Shown here piece after piece: positions 48,050-57,889 of a DNA stretch of 64,000 nt; positions within the stretch are counted from its first letter, which is position 1; each line of letters opens with the position of its first letter. The translations under genes were made by a program, and so were the position numbers. A model generated the notes under the pieces. It did not search any database and had not been told where the DNA came from. It was given only the letters and a program-made list of their open reading frames with translations. The DNA lies in assembly GCF_035582795.1 (NCBI RefSeq), contig NC_134365.1:220241887-220305886 (forward strand), read 5' to 3'. The DNA comes from Mycteria americana. Lineage: Eukaryota; Chordata; Aves; Ciconiiformes; Ciconiidae.

Positions 48050-48690
48050 CATGGACATCCCCAGCAAATGTCATTTCAGGATATGACCTCTTTCAATGAA
48101 ACATTGCATAATCAAATATGGGACCTCAGGGATTTGGTCGCCAACCTCAGCATGAGAAACTATGAGCTGAAAAAAGAAATCAAAGATGTGCAAATTCTGA
48201 ATCACGGCTTGCAAGCCAAGATAGGCTGTTACAAGATGTTGATGGAAGATTTGCAGAAGGAAAGGAAGAACATCAAAGACACAGTGCAACAAAGGGAAGA
48301 AAGGCTCCGACTACTAGAATACAAAACCAAAACCCTGAAGAGTGTCAATAACTCATCTTGCAAATCAGTGGTATGGCTGACCAGCTGGCTGCATGTGAAG
48401 ACTATCAAACTGTAACAGACTTGCTAGGAAACAGAAGTGAAGCTCAAGAAACTCAAAAATCTTGCTCAGTGCCTCGAGGACAAATTGGAAGGTGTCCAGC
48501 AGCAATACAAGAAAGACAAGCAACAGACCTCCCAGTTAGAGGAGGCATTGGGAGAGCTCGCCCACATATGCAAGAGTCAGAGGAACAATATAATGGAGCT
48601 GAAAGGGGAGCTGCAAGCAGCAGACAAGCAAGCAGCTCTCCAGAGAGGTGACCATGAGTGCTGGCTCCCCGTAGGCTCATTGCAGTAGGA
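48050..48690 (+). pseudogene. Coiled-coil protein relic with at least two frameshifts, family unknown
   Basis: Three overlapping frames together read as one long coiled coil rich in Lys, Glu, Gln and Leu. The first (48050 to about 48355) includes MTSFNETLHNQIWDLRDLV and REERLRLLEYKTKTLK. A second frame takes over near 48355 (MADQLAACEDYQTVTDLLG). A third takes over near 48440 (KLKKLKNLAQCLEDKLEG, then QTSQLEEALGELAHI) and stops with TAG at about 48686. The frame changes are a few bases apart and leave no room for introns, so I infer disabling indels. The lack of introns over 640 bases suggests a processed copy, but I see no clear poly(A) tail or target duplication. It resembles sperm-tail and centrosome coiled-coil proteins in composition only; I cannot name a parent gene. 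Confidence 0.5.
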
Positions 48691-49548
48691 CAGAGACAGG
48701 ATCAAGGTGATGAAAACCCCTCAGAGCCAGCTGTGATGAGGAAACTGCACTAGCTCAAGGACCTCAAGAAGATTTTATCCCTCCCCCCCAGCTTGTGTTG
48801 CACTTGTGTGTTGTGCACTGTTTTGTCAAGGATTATTTCACTGCTGACATTTTTCTCCTCTTACATAGTGAACACGACATCTACATGGTTGTGGAGCTCC
48901 TATCTCAATATCTTAATCTTTTACCTTAAAAGGTAACGGCCTCTTGCCAAATTAGATTTGCTGTAGTCCCCTGTTTGGGGACTTTTGTTCGTAGCTTAAG
49001 AGTTCAGCTTAGTTCTATGTCATACGTTTGTTATATAGATACTTACTTAAAATATGTATAATTTAGATAAAGCAATCAAAATAGGTTGTCAAGTAGTTGT
49101 CCTTTCAGTTACTTGTTCCCTGAACTGTTCAAAAAATTTTTGTAGACATCAGAGAGATGATTCTTTAATTTAAAGTCTTATTTTACTTTACTTTTTTGCA
49201 CTTCACCCACCCATTCCCAAAATGAAGGCCGTTGTGCTGTGCTTCTTCAGATCTCTTATAGCACAGTGAAGAATTCAGTTTGATCCAGCTGCAGCTTTTT
49301 CTTCAGGGACCGGTGCTATAGAGTGAAGAAAGAAGATATGTTGGACTCACTGATGAGGGAACAAAGATATTTGGTAGGTTAAATGAGTTGGTTTGAGCTC
49401 AGACAGGGAAGAATTGGCAAAGGCAAATACTGGGTCAACCTAGAGACTTCATGCAGAGTTGCTCTGCTCTCCAGCAAGAAGACAGATATGGAGTAAAATG
49501 AGCCCGTATCTATCTTCAGGGCTTAATTCAAGTGCCGCTGAAGGTGTG

Positions 49549-49580
49549 TGATACATGCTAGCGGTGATACATGCTAGCGG
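49549..49580 (+). repeat. Perfect 16-bp tandem duplication
   Basis: GATACATGCTAGCGGT occurs twice in a row. It lies about 105 bases left of the ERV LTR. Confidence 0.9.
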
Positions 49581-49684
49581 TGTTAACCCTATTAAAGCTG
49601 CTAAGAGCAGATGCATCTGTGGGGAGTGGCCCAAGCATGACCAAGGTAATATTTTTATTCCAAGAGGACGAACCTCATCCCAGT

Positions 49685-49931
49685 GGGACCTTTTGTCGTG
49701 GGTTAACCCCAGCCGGCAACTAAGCACCACGCAGCCGCTCGCTCACTCCCCGCTGGTGGGATGGGGGAGAGAATCGGAAGACTAAAAGTGAGAGAACTCG
49801 TGGGTTGAGATAAAGACAGTTTAATAGGGAAAGCAAAAGCCGCACACACAAGCAAAGCAAAACAAGGAATTCATTCCCTCCTTCCCACCGGCAGGCCAGT
49901 GTTCAGCCATCTCCAGGAAAGCGGGGCTCTA
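49685..49931 (-). mobile_element. Endogenous retrovirus LTR, partial, minus orientation
   Basis: The plus strand begins TGTCGTGGGTTAACCCCAGC and continues with the phrase GGCAACTAAGCACCACGCAG, a well-known avian LTR terminus. The true LTR sense is the minus strand, where a TATTAAA-type poly(A) signal lies near 49827 and the 3' end is ...CACGACA. Only the R/U5-side 250 bases remain; the U3 side is missing beyond about 49931, and no internal viral gene is visible. I read it as a truncated solo LTR. The family name is not assigned. Confidence 0.85.
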
Positions 49932-50280
49932 GTACCTCTATAAAGTAGTTTAAGTCAGGTGGGGAGATTCCTGTCCTCAACCCCCATCTCTGCTTCTTAC
50001 CTGAGTCCTTGGACAAGTCACTATGGCCTTTATCTGTTCCTCAGGCTGGAGAAATGCTTCAGGGCACCCACGGCTTTGCAGAGCTGGGTCTTTGTGTATG
50101 TGTTGTGCTTCCAATGCCCCCTCTGACTGGGGTATTTCCCTACCCCACAAGAGTATTAAAAGGAGAAAAGCATATTTCAACAGAGGGAGCCACATGGGAT
50201 GAGCTAGGCAGACCTACTTAATTACTGAAGCAACCACAGTTTAGCTCTTATATACCTTTATTGTACTTTATGACAAAGAA
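49932..50280. other. Unique non-coding stretch
   Basis: No recognised feature between the LTR and the CpG-rich exon candidate. Confidence 0.4.
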
Positions 50281-50526
50281 TCACCTGTTTTGCTCCACAT
50301 TCCGGATTTTCCCCTCCTCTTCAGCCTTTGCATCCAGCTCTTGACGCTCCTTTGAGCATCCCTGCCGCGCACGGAGGACAGAGCTGCCCGACTGGCTTAC
50401 GTGGGTAGAATAGCCTCCTCGAGCGGCCGCGGCTCCTCCATGCAGAGCAGCCCCCGTTTCCTGCTGCCGGTGGGGCTTGTTGCACAGAGAGGCTTTCAGT
50501 CTCCTTTCGGTGTCTCGGCGGTTCAT
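50281..50526 (-). other. Candidate coding exon in a CpG-rich patch, gene unknown
   Basis: A minus-strand frame starts at an ATG at 50526 and reads MNRRDTERRLKASLCNK, then a Gly/Ala/Arg-rich part, then KERQELDAKAEEEGKIRN, which looks like the start of a charged helix. It runs into CAAAACAG followed by GTGATT, a plausible donor at about 50282. The stretch is unusually rich in CG dinucleotides for this window and includes GCGGCCGC, as expected of a promoter-proximal exon. I found no convincing partner exon at lower coordinates and do not recognise the protein. Confidence 0.25.
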
Positions 50527-50529
50527 TGA

Positions 50530-53500
50530 AAACAGGCTCTGTCACCAAAGCGGTGAGCACAAAGGCTGCTGGCCACAGCCCAGGCATGCCTCTGAATCCC
50601 CTTTCTGCAGAGATTAATGGGAACCGAAAAGGGAGACCCCGCACAGACTGTCAATGACCAGCGTTTTGCCAAGCCCAGGCTGGATGGGGGCCCGGCCAAC
50701 CTTCCCATGCAGAGCAGTGGGGTACCCTTGGCCGGCTCTGTGGGACAAGTACTACCTTCCTCAGAGATGTTACGTGTGGTAACCCCTGCCCACCTGTGCA
50801 GCACAGTCCTTGGGGACAACCCCAACTCCAACCGCCCCTTCTGCAGCTAGCGGTGTTTTGGGGTAAGTTGCTCACGTCAAAGTTGCTCAGGTGCGGATTT
50901 CCAGCTCTCTGGGGCTGGGTGAGTGTTGCCGTCTCAGTCTGGTGTCATCACGACTGGCTGATGCAAAATTAACTTTGCGTACTTTATATCTCGATATCTC
51001 TGCGAAGGTGTGGTGGGGCAATGCTTGCTCCAAGCCCAGTATCCGCTTGAGCAAAGTGTCTCCTTCGTGTCATCTTCTATCATCTATGCTCCAGCTCACG
51101 TGGATTCATTTTTGGATGACCTTTCAGCAATACTTGTGCTTCGTGCATCAACCAATTGCTCTATAACAAAGCACCAAGTCCCTCACCCTCCCTTCAGGGG
51201 AAGCTCCCTCTTTTCTGTTTCATTTTTCAGGTATAGTCTTAAGAATTTGATCACTTCCTAGACTGCTGAGATTGTTAAATCAGCATTTTTCATTCTTGTT
51301 AATCCAAGACACGTGTAACCCAGGGGAGAGAATACCTAGAGACCACCAAAGCTTCCAGAGGATCTAGGCTCTCAGTGTAACTCTTTGCCTTTCAAGTAAA
51401 TAAGTATTTAGTTCAACTTGAAATGTTTAGGACTTTTAGGTCACTCAGTTTTGTCTGCTGTTTGCATGCCTAGGAATATCTTTTTTTTTTTCCTCTACTT
51501 TGCAATAGTTCTCAGTCTACCCTCTGATATTTTGTGGCCACAGGGTGAAAAACAGTATATAGACCATAAAATACCAGCTGCTGCTCGGTACTGAGTCCCA
51601 GGACTTGGGAATCCTCTCCTCGCATTCAGGCACAAGCTTTCTCAGGGGAGCCATCGCACCACATGTGAGATGAAGCAGTTGAGAACCAACACATGAAGCT
51701 CAACAGCTGGACAACCCCTGTTGTGTCTATACACACAACCCAGTGCTTTTGCACCCACGAAGAGCTGCAGCGTGTGCGTAAGCCCTACAAGCAGGATTCA
51801 ATCCTTATCACTACAAACCGGTAACCATCTTATTCCACATGAAGTGGGAATTTGAAGCCAGGTACTGGGTCTGAATGACCCTGCTGGTCCAACCATTATT
51901 TGCATTTAATAGGAAATAAATCTGGTCACATCAACCTTGCAATAAATCTGACACGGTTGCCCCCTCCCATTCCTTCTTACAGGAATATTTAAAGCTGGAG
52001 AGACAGCCACTGAAACTGCTATTATCTCTGCCCACCAGTTCCCAGCTGGCTATTGTGACCCTTAATCTGAGTTAATCAGCGCTACCTCATCCTTTCAGAT
52101 GGGACTTGCATCCCTGCGCACTGCTCTCCTGCCCCACTATGCTATCATCTCCTGCCAGCTGGACAGCCTAATGCAAAGACAGCTTCAACATCTCCAGGGG
52201 CTGGAGCATAGTGATGCCTTGCCACATTCATGCTGGGGAGGTGTTTTTTCTGCTCTGTGCATTAAAAGCAACAATAACCATATGAGCAAATAAGCTGGAT
52301 TCATTCGAGGCAGCACACACATCAGGCCTGAAGTGGTCGGGCAAGAAGGAACAGGAATAGGCAAAACAGCCCAGGCCAGGGGGATGTCACGGGGCAAGTG
52401 ATAAATCTCTGCAGGCCAAGCCTGTATGTGACAAGACAAAACTAGGGAAGGAAGGTTTGGGCTTAAGAGAGGCGAAAGGGCAGCATGGGGAGCGAGAGGA
52501 TGAAATAGTTTCTACAGCCACTGATAGTGTCACAGGTAGATGGCAAGTCAATGGCAACCTTAAAGGTGGTCTCTGTCTGGGTCTGTGGAAGTCAGTGGTG
52601 GGCTTAGCCCAACCCCAGTCCATGGCAAAACAGTGGGGATCTGTTGTCATCTCCCGTGAGTAAGCCTTGAGTAAGCATCCTGTCAGAAAGCTTTGCCTGA
52701 ATGCAGCTATCTCAGCCTTGCATTATGTAGAGAGCATTGGGTGGTGAAAAACGTTCCCCCAGGTGCCCACAGCAAAGCACTGATGGCTCTCACCTCCTGC
52801 CAAAGCACAGGTTAGTGACCTTTCCATGATGCCACAGTAGACCAGAGCTGGAGGCAGATGGTTTCACTCCATGCAGCAGCAGGCTCAAACTTTCTTTGAG
52901 ACAAGTGCTAGAATTACTCCTCCATTTATCACAGTTCTTGAGAGCGTGATAATTTGTGTAGAACTAAAACGTATCTTTCAAAAATGCATCTAGTCTTGAT
53001 GTAGAGGACTTGCAGGGTAGGAGAGAAGCTTCCTCCTAAAGGAAGCCTTTTCCACCTAAAGGTTAGGTAGCTACTTCAAAGTAGTCATCAAGGTCTACCT
53101 CAAGTCCCCCAGGAGTGAGAGGCAGCTCCAGTGGGCTACTCGTCTTGCTCCAAGAGACACAGCTAAGGCAAGGGGCTTGACTCATTCTTTAGAGGGCCCC
53201 TTTTTCCCTAGTGACATTGGAGGAGGCTGCAGTTTCTATCTTTGAGGAGTACAACTGACTTTCTGATGGGTGAAAGCTCAAGCTGATGAACCTCAGCTCA
53301 GGTATATAAACCCTCGTTTAGATTTACATGACTTGATCTTCCCACAATTGGGTTTTGCTTGCTGAGGAACTGAAGGACCCAGCAGCGTCTGTGAAGGTAC
53401 CTATATGACACTCAGGTCACCAAGACTTGGTATCAAAAGTGTCTGTGCCTTCTTTCTGCTAAATATCGCAGACTGAGCACCCTGTAATCCTTATCCCACT

Positions 53501-54149
53501 CCTGAATAATTTTGACGGCTCTACTCTGCTCCTCAGGATTTTCACATGCTCCACCAAATGGATCTGCTCCCACAGTCCCTTCTCCGCTGCAATGACAGCA
53601 GTGACCCCGTGCAGCCCTCTGTGTCACCCCTCTGCTCACACATCCCAGACTCACGTCTCTGCTAACAGTGTTAGCAGAGAAACTATTTCAGCTGCTTCTC
53701 CACTCTACCCACCAAATCCCTCTCTGAACGCTGCTCCACAGGATCCTTCTCTAGCTCTGGGTGGCATTTGTTTCTTGCCCAGTTGCATCACATCTCATTT
53801 GCCTTCATGAAAAAGGCATTTTTTTTTTTTACTAGGTAGCAAAGGCTACCAAGCAGTCCAGCTTGCTTTCCACAGCAGTCCTGTTTTCCAGGTTATTTAT
53901 AATTCTTCTAGTTTGTGTGTCATGGACAAATGTTATCAGTCCCTAAAGGTCTTGCTGTCTACACCATCCCTGCGATTTGTTCACAAAAAGCTTTTTCTTT
54001 TCCCTCTGGCTCCCATCCAAAATACAAACACACCCAAAATAACACAACTACTGAGACAGGCAGCAGGAACACCAAAAGGATGGGGTGGAGGAAGGGCTGG
54101 TTTAAGTACTACTTGGAAGTGATTGATAGTCGCTGTTTTGGAGTGCAAA
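50530..54149. other. Non-coding stretch with no recognised gene
   Basis: GC-rich up to about 50870 (continuation of the CpG-rich patch), then unique DNA with poly-T runs at about 51480-51492 and 53819-53830. I see no credible exon. Confidence 0.45.
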
Positions 54150-54170
54150 AAAAGTCCTTTATTTTGTTTT
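54150..54170 (-). terminator. Candidate poly(A) signal of a minus-strand transcript
   Basis: The minus strand reads AAAATAAAGG here, downstream of the exon-like segments at 54.4-56.1 kb. It is the only support for a transcript end in this place. Confidence 0.25.
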
Positions 54171-54425
54171 TAAAAGCTTAAATACATAAAGCTGAAACTA
54201 CTGCACATGCTTTGCAGATGATCACTACTTTCTTCTACATCTTTTACTATACAAAGCTGCCACAGTAAGTCTGTGTATTACTGTAAACACAGCAAGGAAG
54301 TGCTTTACTTGTGGTTTGAGAAAAGTCATCTCAGAAACTGAAGCAGATTGTAGTGGCAGCCGGTTTCGTGTTTTGTGTTCTTCTGCCACACCAAAGAGCA
54401 AGAATCAGCCAAGACAAATAGTTTT

Positions 54426-54568
54426 TCATTTTCTCTGGAAATACTCTTTCCATCGTGCCAAAATATGAGTAAAAGTTTCCCCATCCTTCAGCTGAGTTGG
54501 AATGATCCAGGCACCTTCTCTACGCTGACTTGGCCATGGCCCCATACAATAGTGAAAGACACCATTCC
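54426..54568 (-). other. Candidate terminal exon of a minus-strand transcript
   Basis: An acceptor TTTTTGTCTGCAG precedes 143 nt with an open frame that ends in TGA and contains EGAWIIPTQLKDGETFTHILARW. An AATAAA lies further downstream on this strand, at about 54160, and another at about 54771 upstream of it. The function is not recognised. Confidence 0.2.
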
Positions 54569-55318
54569 CTGCAGACAAAAAGTTATACCTTGAACTTCCT
54601 ACTTGCTTAGACTGAGGATTCAGGTATCCCAGACAGAGGCTGGGACACCTCAAGGATGGTGCTCCCAAAGCTCCTCTGATGCTCCATCAACAATGTGGTT
54701 TTGGAATGTCATGAAGCAATATGCGCAAATTAAATTCCTGCAGCAAAAGCACTTAGGAGTCAAGGTGTATATTTATTTCTAAAAAAACCCCAAGTTAAAT
54801 TCCTTCCCCAACCCTCCCCTGCGTGCCCACAGCCCTTACAAAATACAAACACATTTCAGTGGTACAGTGAATATCAGGACCAAGAACAAGGCAAACGTTT
54901 TAGTATCTATGCCACAACTTCCACCACCATGTTACACCTATTGCAACACACCACACATGTCAAAAGCACATGGGAAAGCTGATGAGAATATCTTCTACCC
55001 TTTTGAGTGTGCTTACTTCTACAGGAATAAGGTGTGAAGTACAGCAAGAGACTCCCAGGAGGCATTAGGAAAATCAGGAAAGACTGTGGAACGAGAAGTT
55101 GTAAGTGCAACTGGAAAACTCTTCCTTTTTTCTATCAAAGCTATTGCGATGTCCAAATATATTACTATGCTCTTTTCAAGAACAAGAGCACAAAGATCTG
55201 CCAGCAGCCAAGCAAGATACGTCTGTGTTCACAGCCCTATTCTATATACCTTAGGCATGGCAGAAATTTGGCATGAGAACCATCCCTTTTATAAGGCCTG
55301 ACTCCTCACGATGCTCAC

Positions 55319-55445
55319 CATCCTCAGTTGAGCAGACTTTGCTCAATGCCTGCCCTTGCAAGCTCTGGGTGCGCTCATTCTCTTGAAACACCAGCGGTGT
55401 TTCCCAAAGCGCAGACCAAAAGGAGGGACATGCAAACGGGACAGT
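55319..55445 (-). other. Candidate second exon of the same minus-strand transcript
   Basis: A good acceptor (TTAATTCTCCACAG) and a near-consensus donor (GGATG followed by GTGAGC) bracket 127 nt. One frame is open throughout and contains FWSALWETPLVFQENERTQ. Its phase does not join cleanly with the proposed exon at 55825-56117, which weakens the model. The product is unknown. Confidence 0.22.
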
Positions 55446-55824
55446 CTGTGGAGAATTAAAAACCTCCTTGGCCGTATGAATCGTGGGGCGAGGTGGAGAT
55501 ACTGGGTCCCAAGCCACACGCTTTGAAGGGGCACCCATACCAAAGCGGTGAATTGCTTAAGGCACAGGGGAACAGTAAGAGAGGCAAAATTGGGGAGGAG
55601 AGATGGACTGGACTGTGATTTGAGGTCCCCAGGAAATCAGGCTACAGGAGAATAAAGGTGTCTCTGGCCCTGAAGGCTATCACAGCACGGGTTGATGTGC
55701 TCATGCCTTCTTTTGTGCCAGTGTAACTAGCTGAAGGAAAGGTGACAGTTTCTCCTGAAATCTCCATTCCCATTAAAGGCCCAACTGTGGATGCAATTTG
55801 ATTGCAAATAAAATTGCCTTTTAC

Positions 55825-56117
55825 CAGCATGAACTCCCTTTTCTCTCCTCATGGGAATAACATATACCAGCATTGAATCTCTTTTATATTGCTTAAAGGA
55901 CACGTTGTGCTGCTCATGATCTGATAAAAGGACTAACCCACACGCACAGGCCTTAAGGAAAATTTGAGGCTGAGAATGTCCAAATAGTGCACCTTGACGA
56001 ACAAATTGGTTATGATACCCCTGAGACTTTCCAGACGTGACTGTGAGGAGCGCAAGGTACATTTCATGCAATGAAAGACCTTCCTCGTCGCTTGGGCAAT
56101 GGAAGAGCACACATTTC
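55825..56117 (-). other. Candidate exon of an unrecognised minus-strand gene
   Basis: A strong acceptor (pyrimidine tract ending CTTTAG) is followed by 293 nt open in one frame, then a CTG/GTAAAA donor. The translation includes DEEGLSLHEMYLALL, GYHNQFVRQGALFGHSQ and SMLVYVIPMRRE, and looks more protein-like than chance frames nearby. I do not recognise the family. If the donor is not used, the frame continues to a TAG at 55727, and a second frame overlapping it stays open to about 55642. It lies less than 1 kb downstream of the proposed KLHL35 poly(A) site, on the same strand. Confidence 0.25.
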
Positions 56118-56754
56118 CTAAAGAGAAGAGGAGATCAGCGTGCTTCAGTTACAGCCAATTTTGGTTCTCCAGCAGGGACATCTTTTTGCTATGTTTCACA
56201 GGTAAGTCTGATATCATCACAAAGAGGAGGCGAACTTCTCAGAGTTGACAGAAAAGTACTACAGAAGACCACATAAAAACCAGCTGTATGGTGGAAGCAG
56301 GTAAAAACAAGAGGTTTAAGACAATTAAAAGGCCCTGAAAAGGGGAGTTCTCTGCACCAGTGGACATAGTTGTTTCCTCTACTTCAGGAAGAAGTCATCC
56401 TTGGGGTGAGGAAAGGAAGGTGCAGAGAAAACAGCAGCCAGCCAGCAGCCTGCTGTAGAGGGGTGCACCCTGCAATGTACAAGTAATGGGAGTTTTTAAG
56501 AGACCCCACTCTACATTTGGCAGCAACTAAGTCCCTAATTGACCAACATGAACATTTACATGGAGCCATCAGAAATTATCAGTTCCAATCATGGACTAAA
56601 GACACTGACACCAAAAGCTACGGCTATTCTACCAAATCAAATGTGCTCAGGATCATTTCTAGACCTGAGACCAACTGGCTTGGAGCAACGCAGTCGATGT
56701 AATTGAACGCTTGCCCTCCAAATAAGCTGCACGTTCAGGCTCCCAGGGACTCTG

Positions 56755-57700
56755 TATCAAATCTGTTAAATATTGAGTTTATTTTAATACTTGCTAGCAT
56801 ACTCCAGAGCCAAAATGAGCCAGATGTGATTCTGCGGCTACCATGCTTCAGGTCTTCGTGCTTAATTCCTACACGTTAATATTCCCCTACTTCTGCTCTC
56901 CGAAGAAGGAACTCTTGGCTGCACAATCCACTTGTCGTCTCAATGACAAAGACACAGTGAGACAGCAGTCCAACCGCAAAGCATGTATGAAAAGAGGCAG
57001 CACTCTGCGCTTTAGGGGAATAAACCCTCATATAGCATGTGCAGAATGGAGTCAGAGCTTGGACTATTTCACCAGGCTTTTGGGGATTTAGTGGAGAAAT
57101 TTTCTTGGGATATCAGCTTTGAAGTCTCAGTCTTAGTGCTCCACTGTAATGGGACTAGCTGTTCATGGACATTAATGGCCATTTAGGTCACCACTGTAGT
57201 TTGACACAGGGTCCTACAGAGCTAAACGCACAAATACCTGATAGCTTTAGCTAAAGAATCGGATCCTTTAACCGTAATTGTTACTGCAACAGTCTTGGGC
57301 ATCAGAAAGCAGCAAACACACGTCCTTGCAGGACAGCGAGCCTCTGTTGCCAACATAACAGAAAACTGTAATCTACAGCCAGGAAAACCTAAGTAAAGGT
57401 CAAATTCAGTAGTTTCAGGGGCTGCAAGGGTACTTGAATCCTACTGTGGCAAGGTCTGCGATGCAGCTTCACACAGCCCAGCACCCCTTCATCCTCTGAC
57501 CTAGATCAGCATCAAAGCCACTTGCATCACGAGGCCAGGAAAAACAAAATAGAGGCTGCTCAGGGGCTGGCTGGAGCACATCTTCAGTGGCTTGTATTGC
57601 CCTTCCCCACACAAAGGTGAGATGTCTATCCACATGCTGGGTGGCCACTGTCTCAAGGGGAGGCTCTGGGTGGGAGGTGGACGCAGTTGGAGCCCCGTGG
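56755..57700 (-). other. KLHL35: Probable KLHL35 3' UTR
   Basis: The sequence after the stop codon shows no long reading frame. On the minus strand an AATAAA hexamer lies at 56778-56783 in an AT-rich patch, about 920 bases past the stop, and would place cleavage near 56760. This is inferred from the hexamer only. If transcription reads on, the exon-like segments at 54.4-56.1 kb could instead be part of a longer KLHL35 3' region. Confidence 0.5.
56778..56783 (-). terminator. Candidate poly(A) signal for KLHL35
   Basis: The hexamer reads AATAAA on the minus strand inside a TTAAAATAAAC context. It is the first canonical signal I found downstream of the KLHL35 stop codon. Confidence 0.45.
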
Positions 57701-57889
57701 TCATCTGTTCATGCGCTGCAGGATGGTCACGCAGCCGTGATAACTGGTACAGCGCTGCAGCGGCGGCTGCTGCTCCACGCTCCCCGTTACCGGATCGAAA
57801 GTGAACGCTTTGTCCGTGCCTTCTCCGTTCTCGTCTCGGCCACCCAGGATGTAAATCTTCCCTCCACACACCGTCAGGCCACAACTCTC
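57701..57889 (-). CDS. KLHL35: KLHL35 coding exon 6: last kelch repeat and stop
   Basis: The exon holds 62 codons plus the TGA stop at 57701-57703 (residues 525-586). It begins ESCGLTVCGGKIYILGGRD and ends CTSYHGCVTILQRMNR. The acceptor is TTTCCAG. The final strand would close the kelch propeller with the first repeat, as usual in this family. Confidence 0.92.
   Translation of the reverse strand, partial: ESCGLTVCGGKIYILGGRDENGEGTDKAFTFDPVTGSVEQQPPLQRCTSYHGCVTILQRMNR

Noticed and set aside
49549..49580. The 16-bp duplication as target-site duplication of the LTR
   Set aside because: ERV target duplications are 4-6 bases and flank the element; this one is tandem and 100 bases away.
55825..56117. 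Similarity to the TASOR/TEX15 pseudo-PARP domain
   Set aside because: The FGHSQ phrase and spacing gave a faint resemblance, but nothing else lines up well enough to name it.
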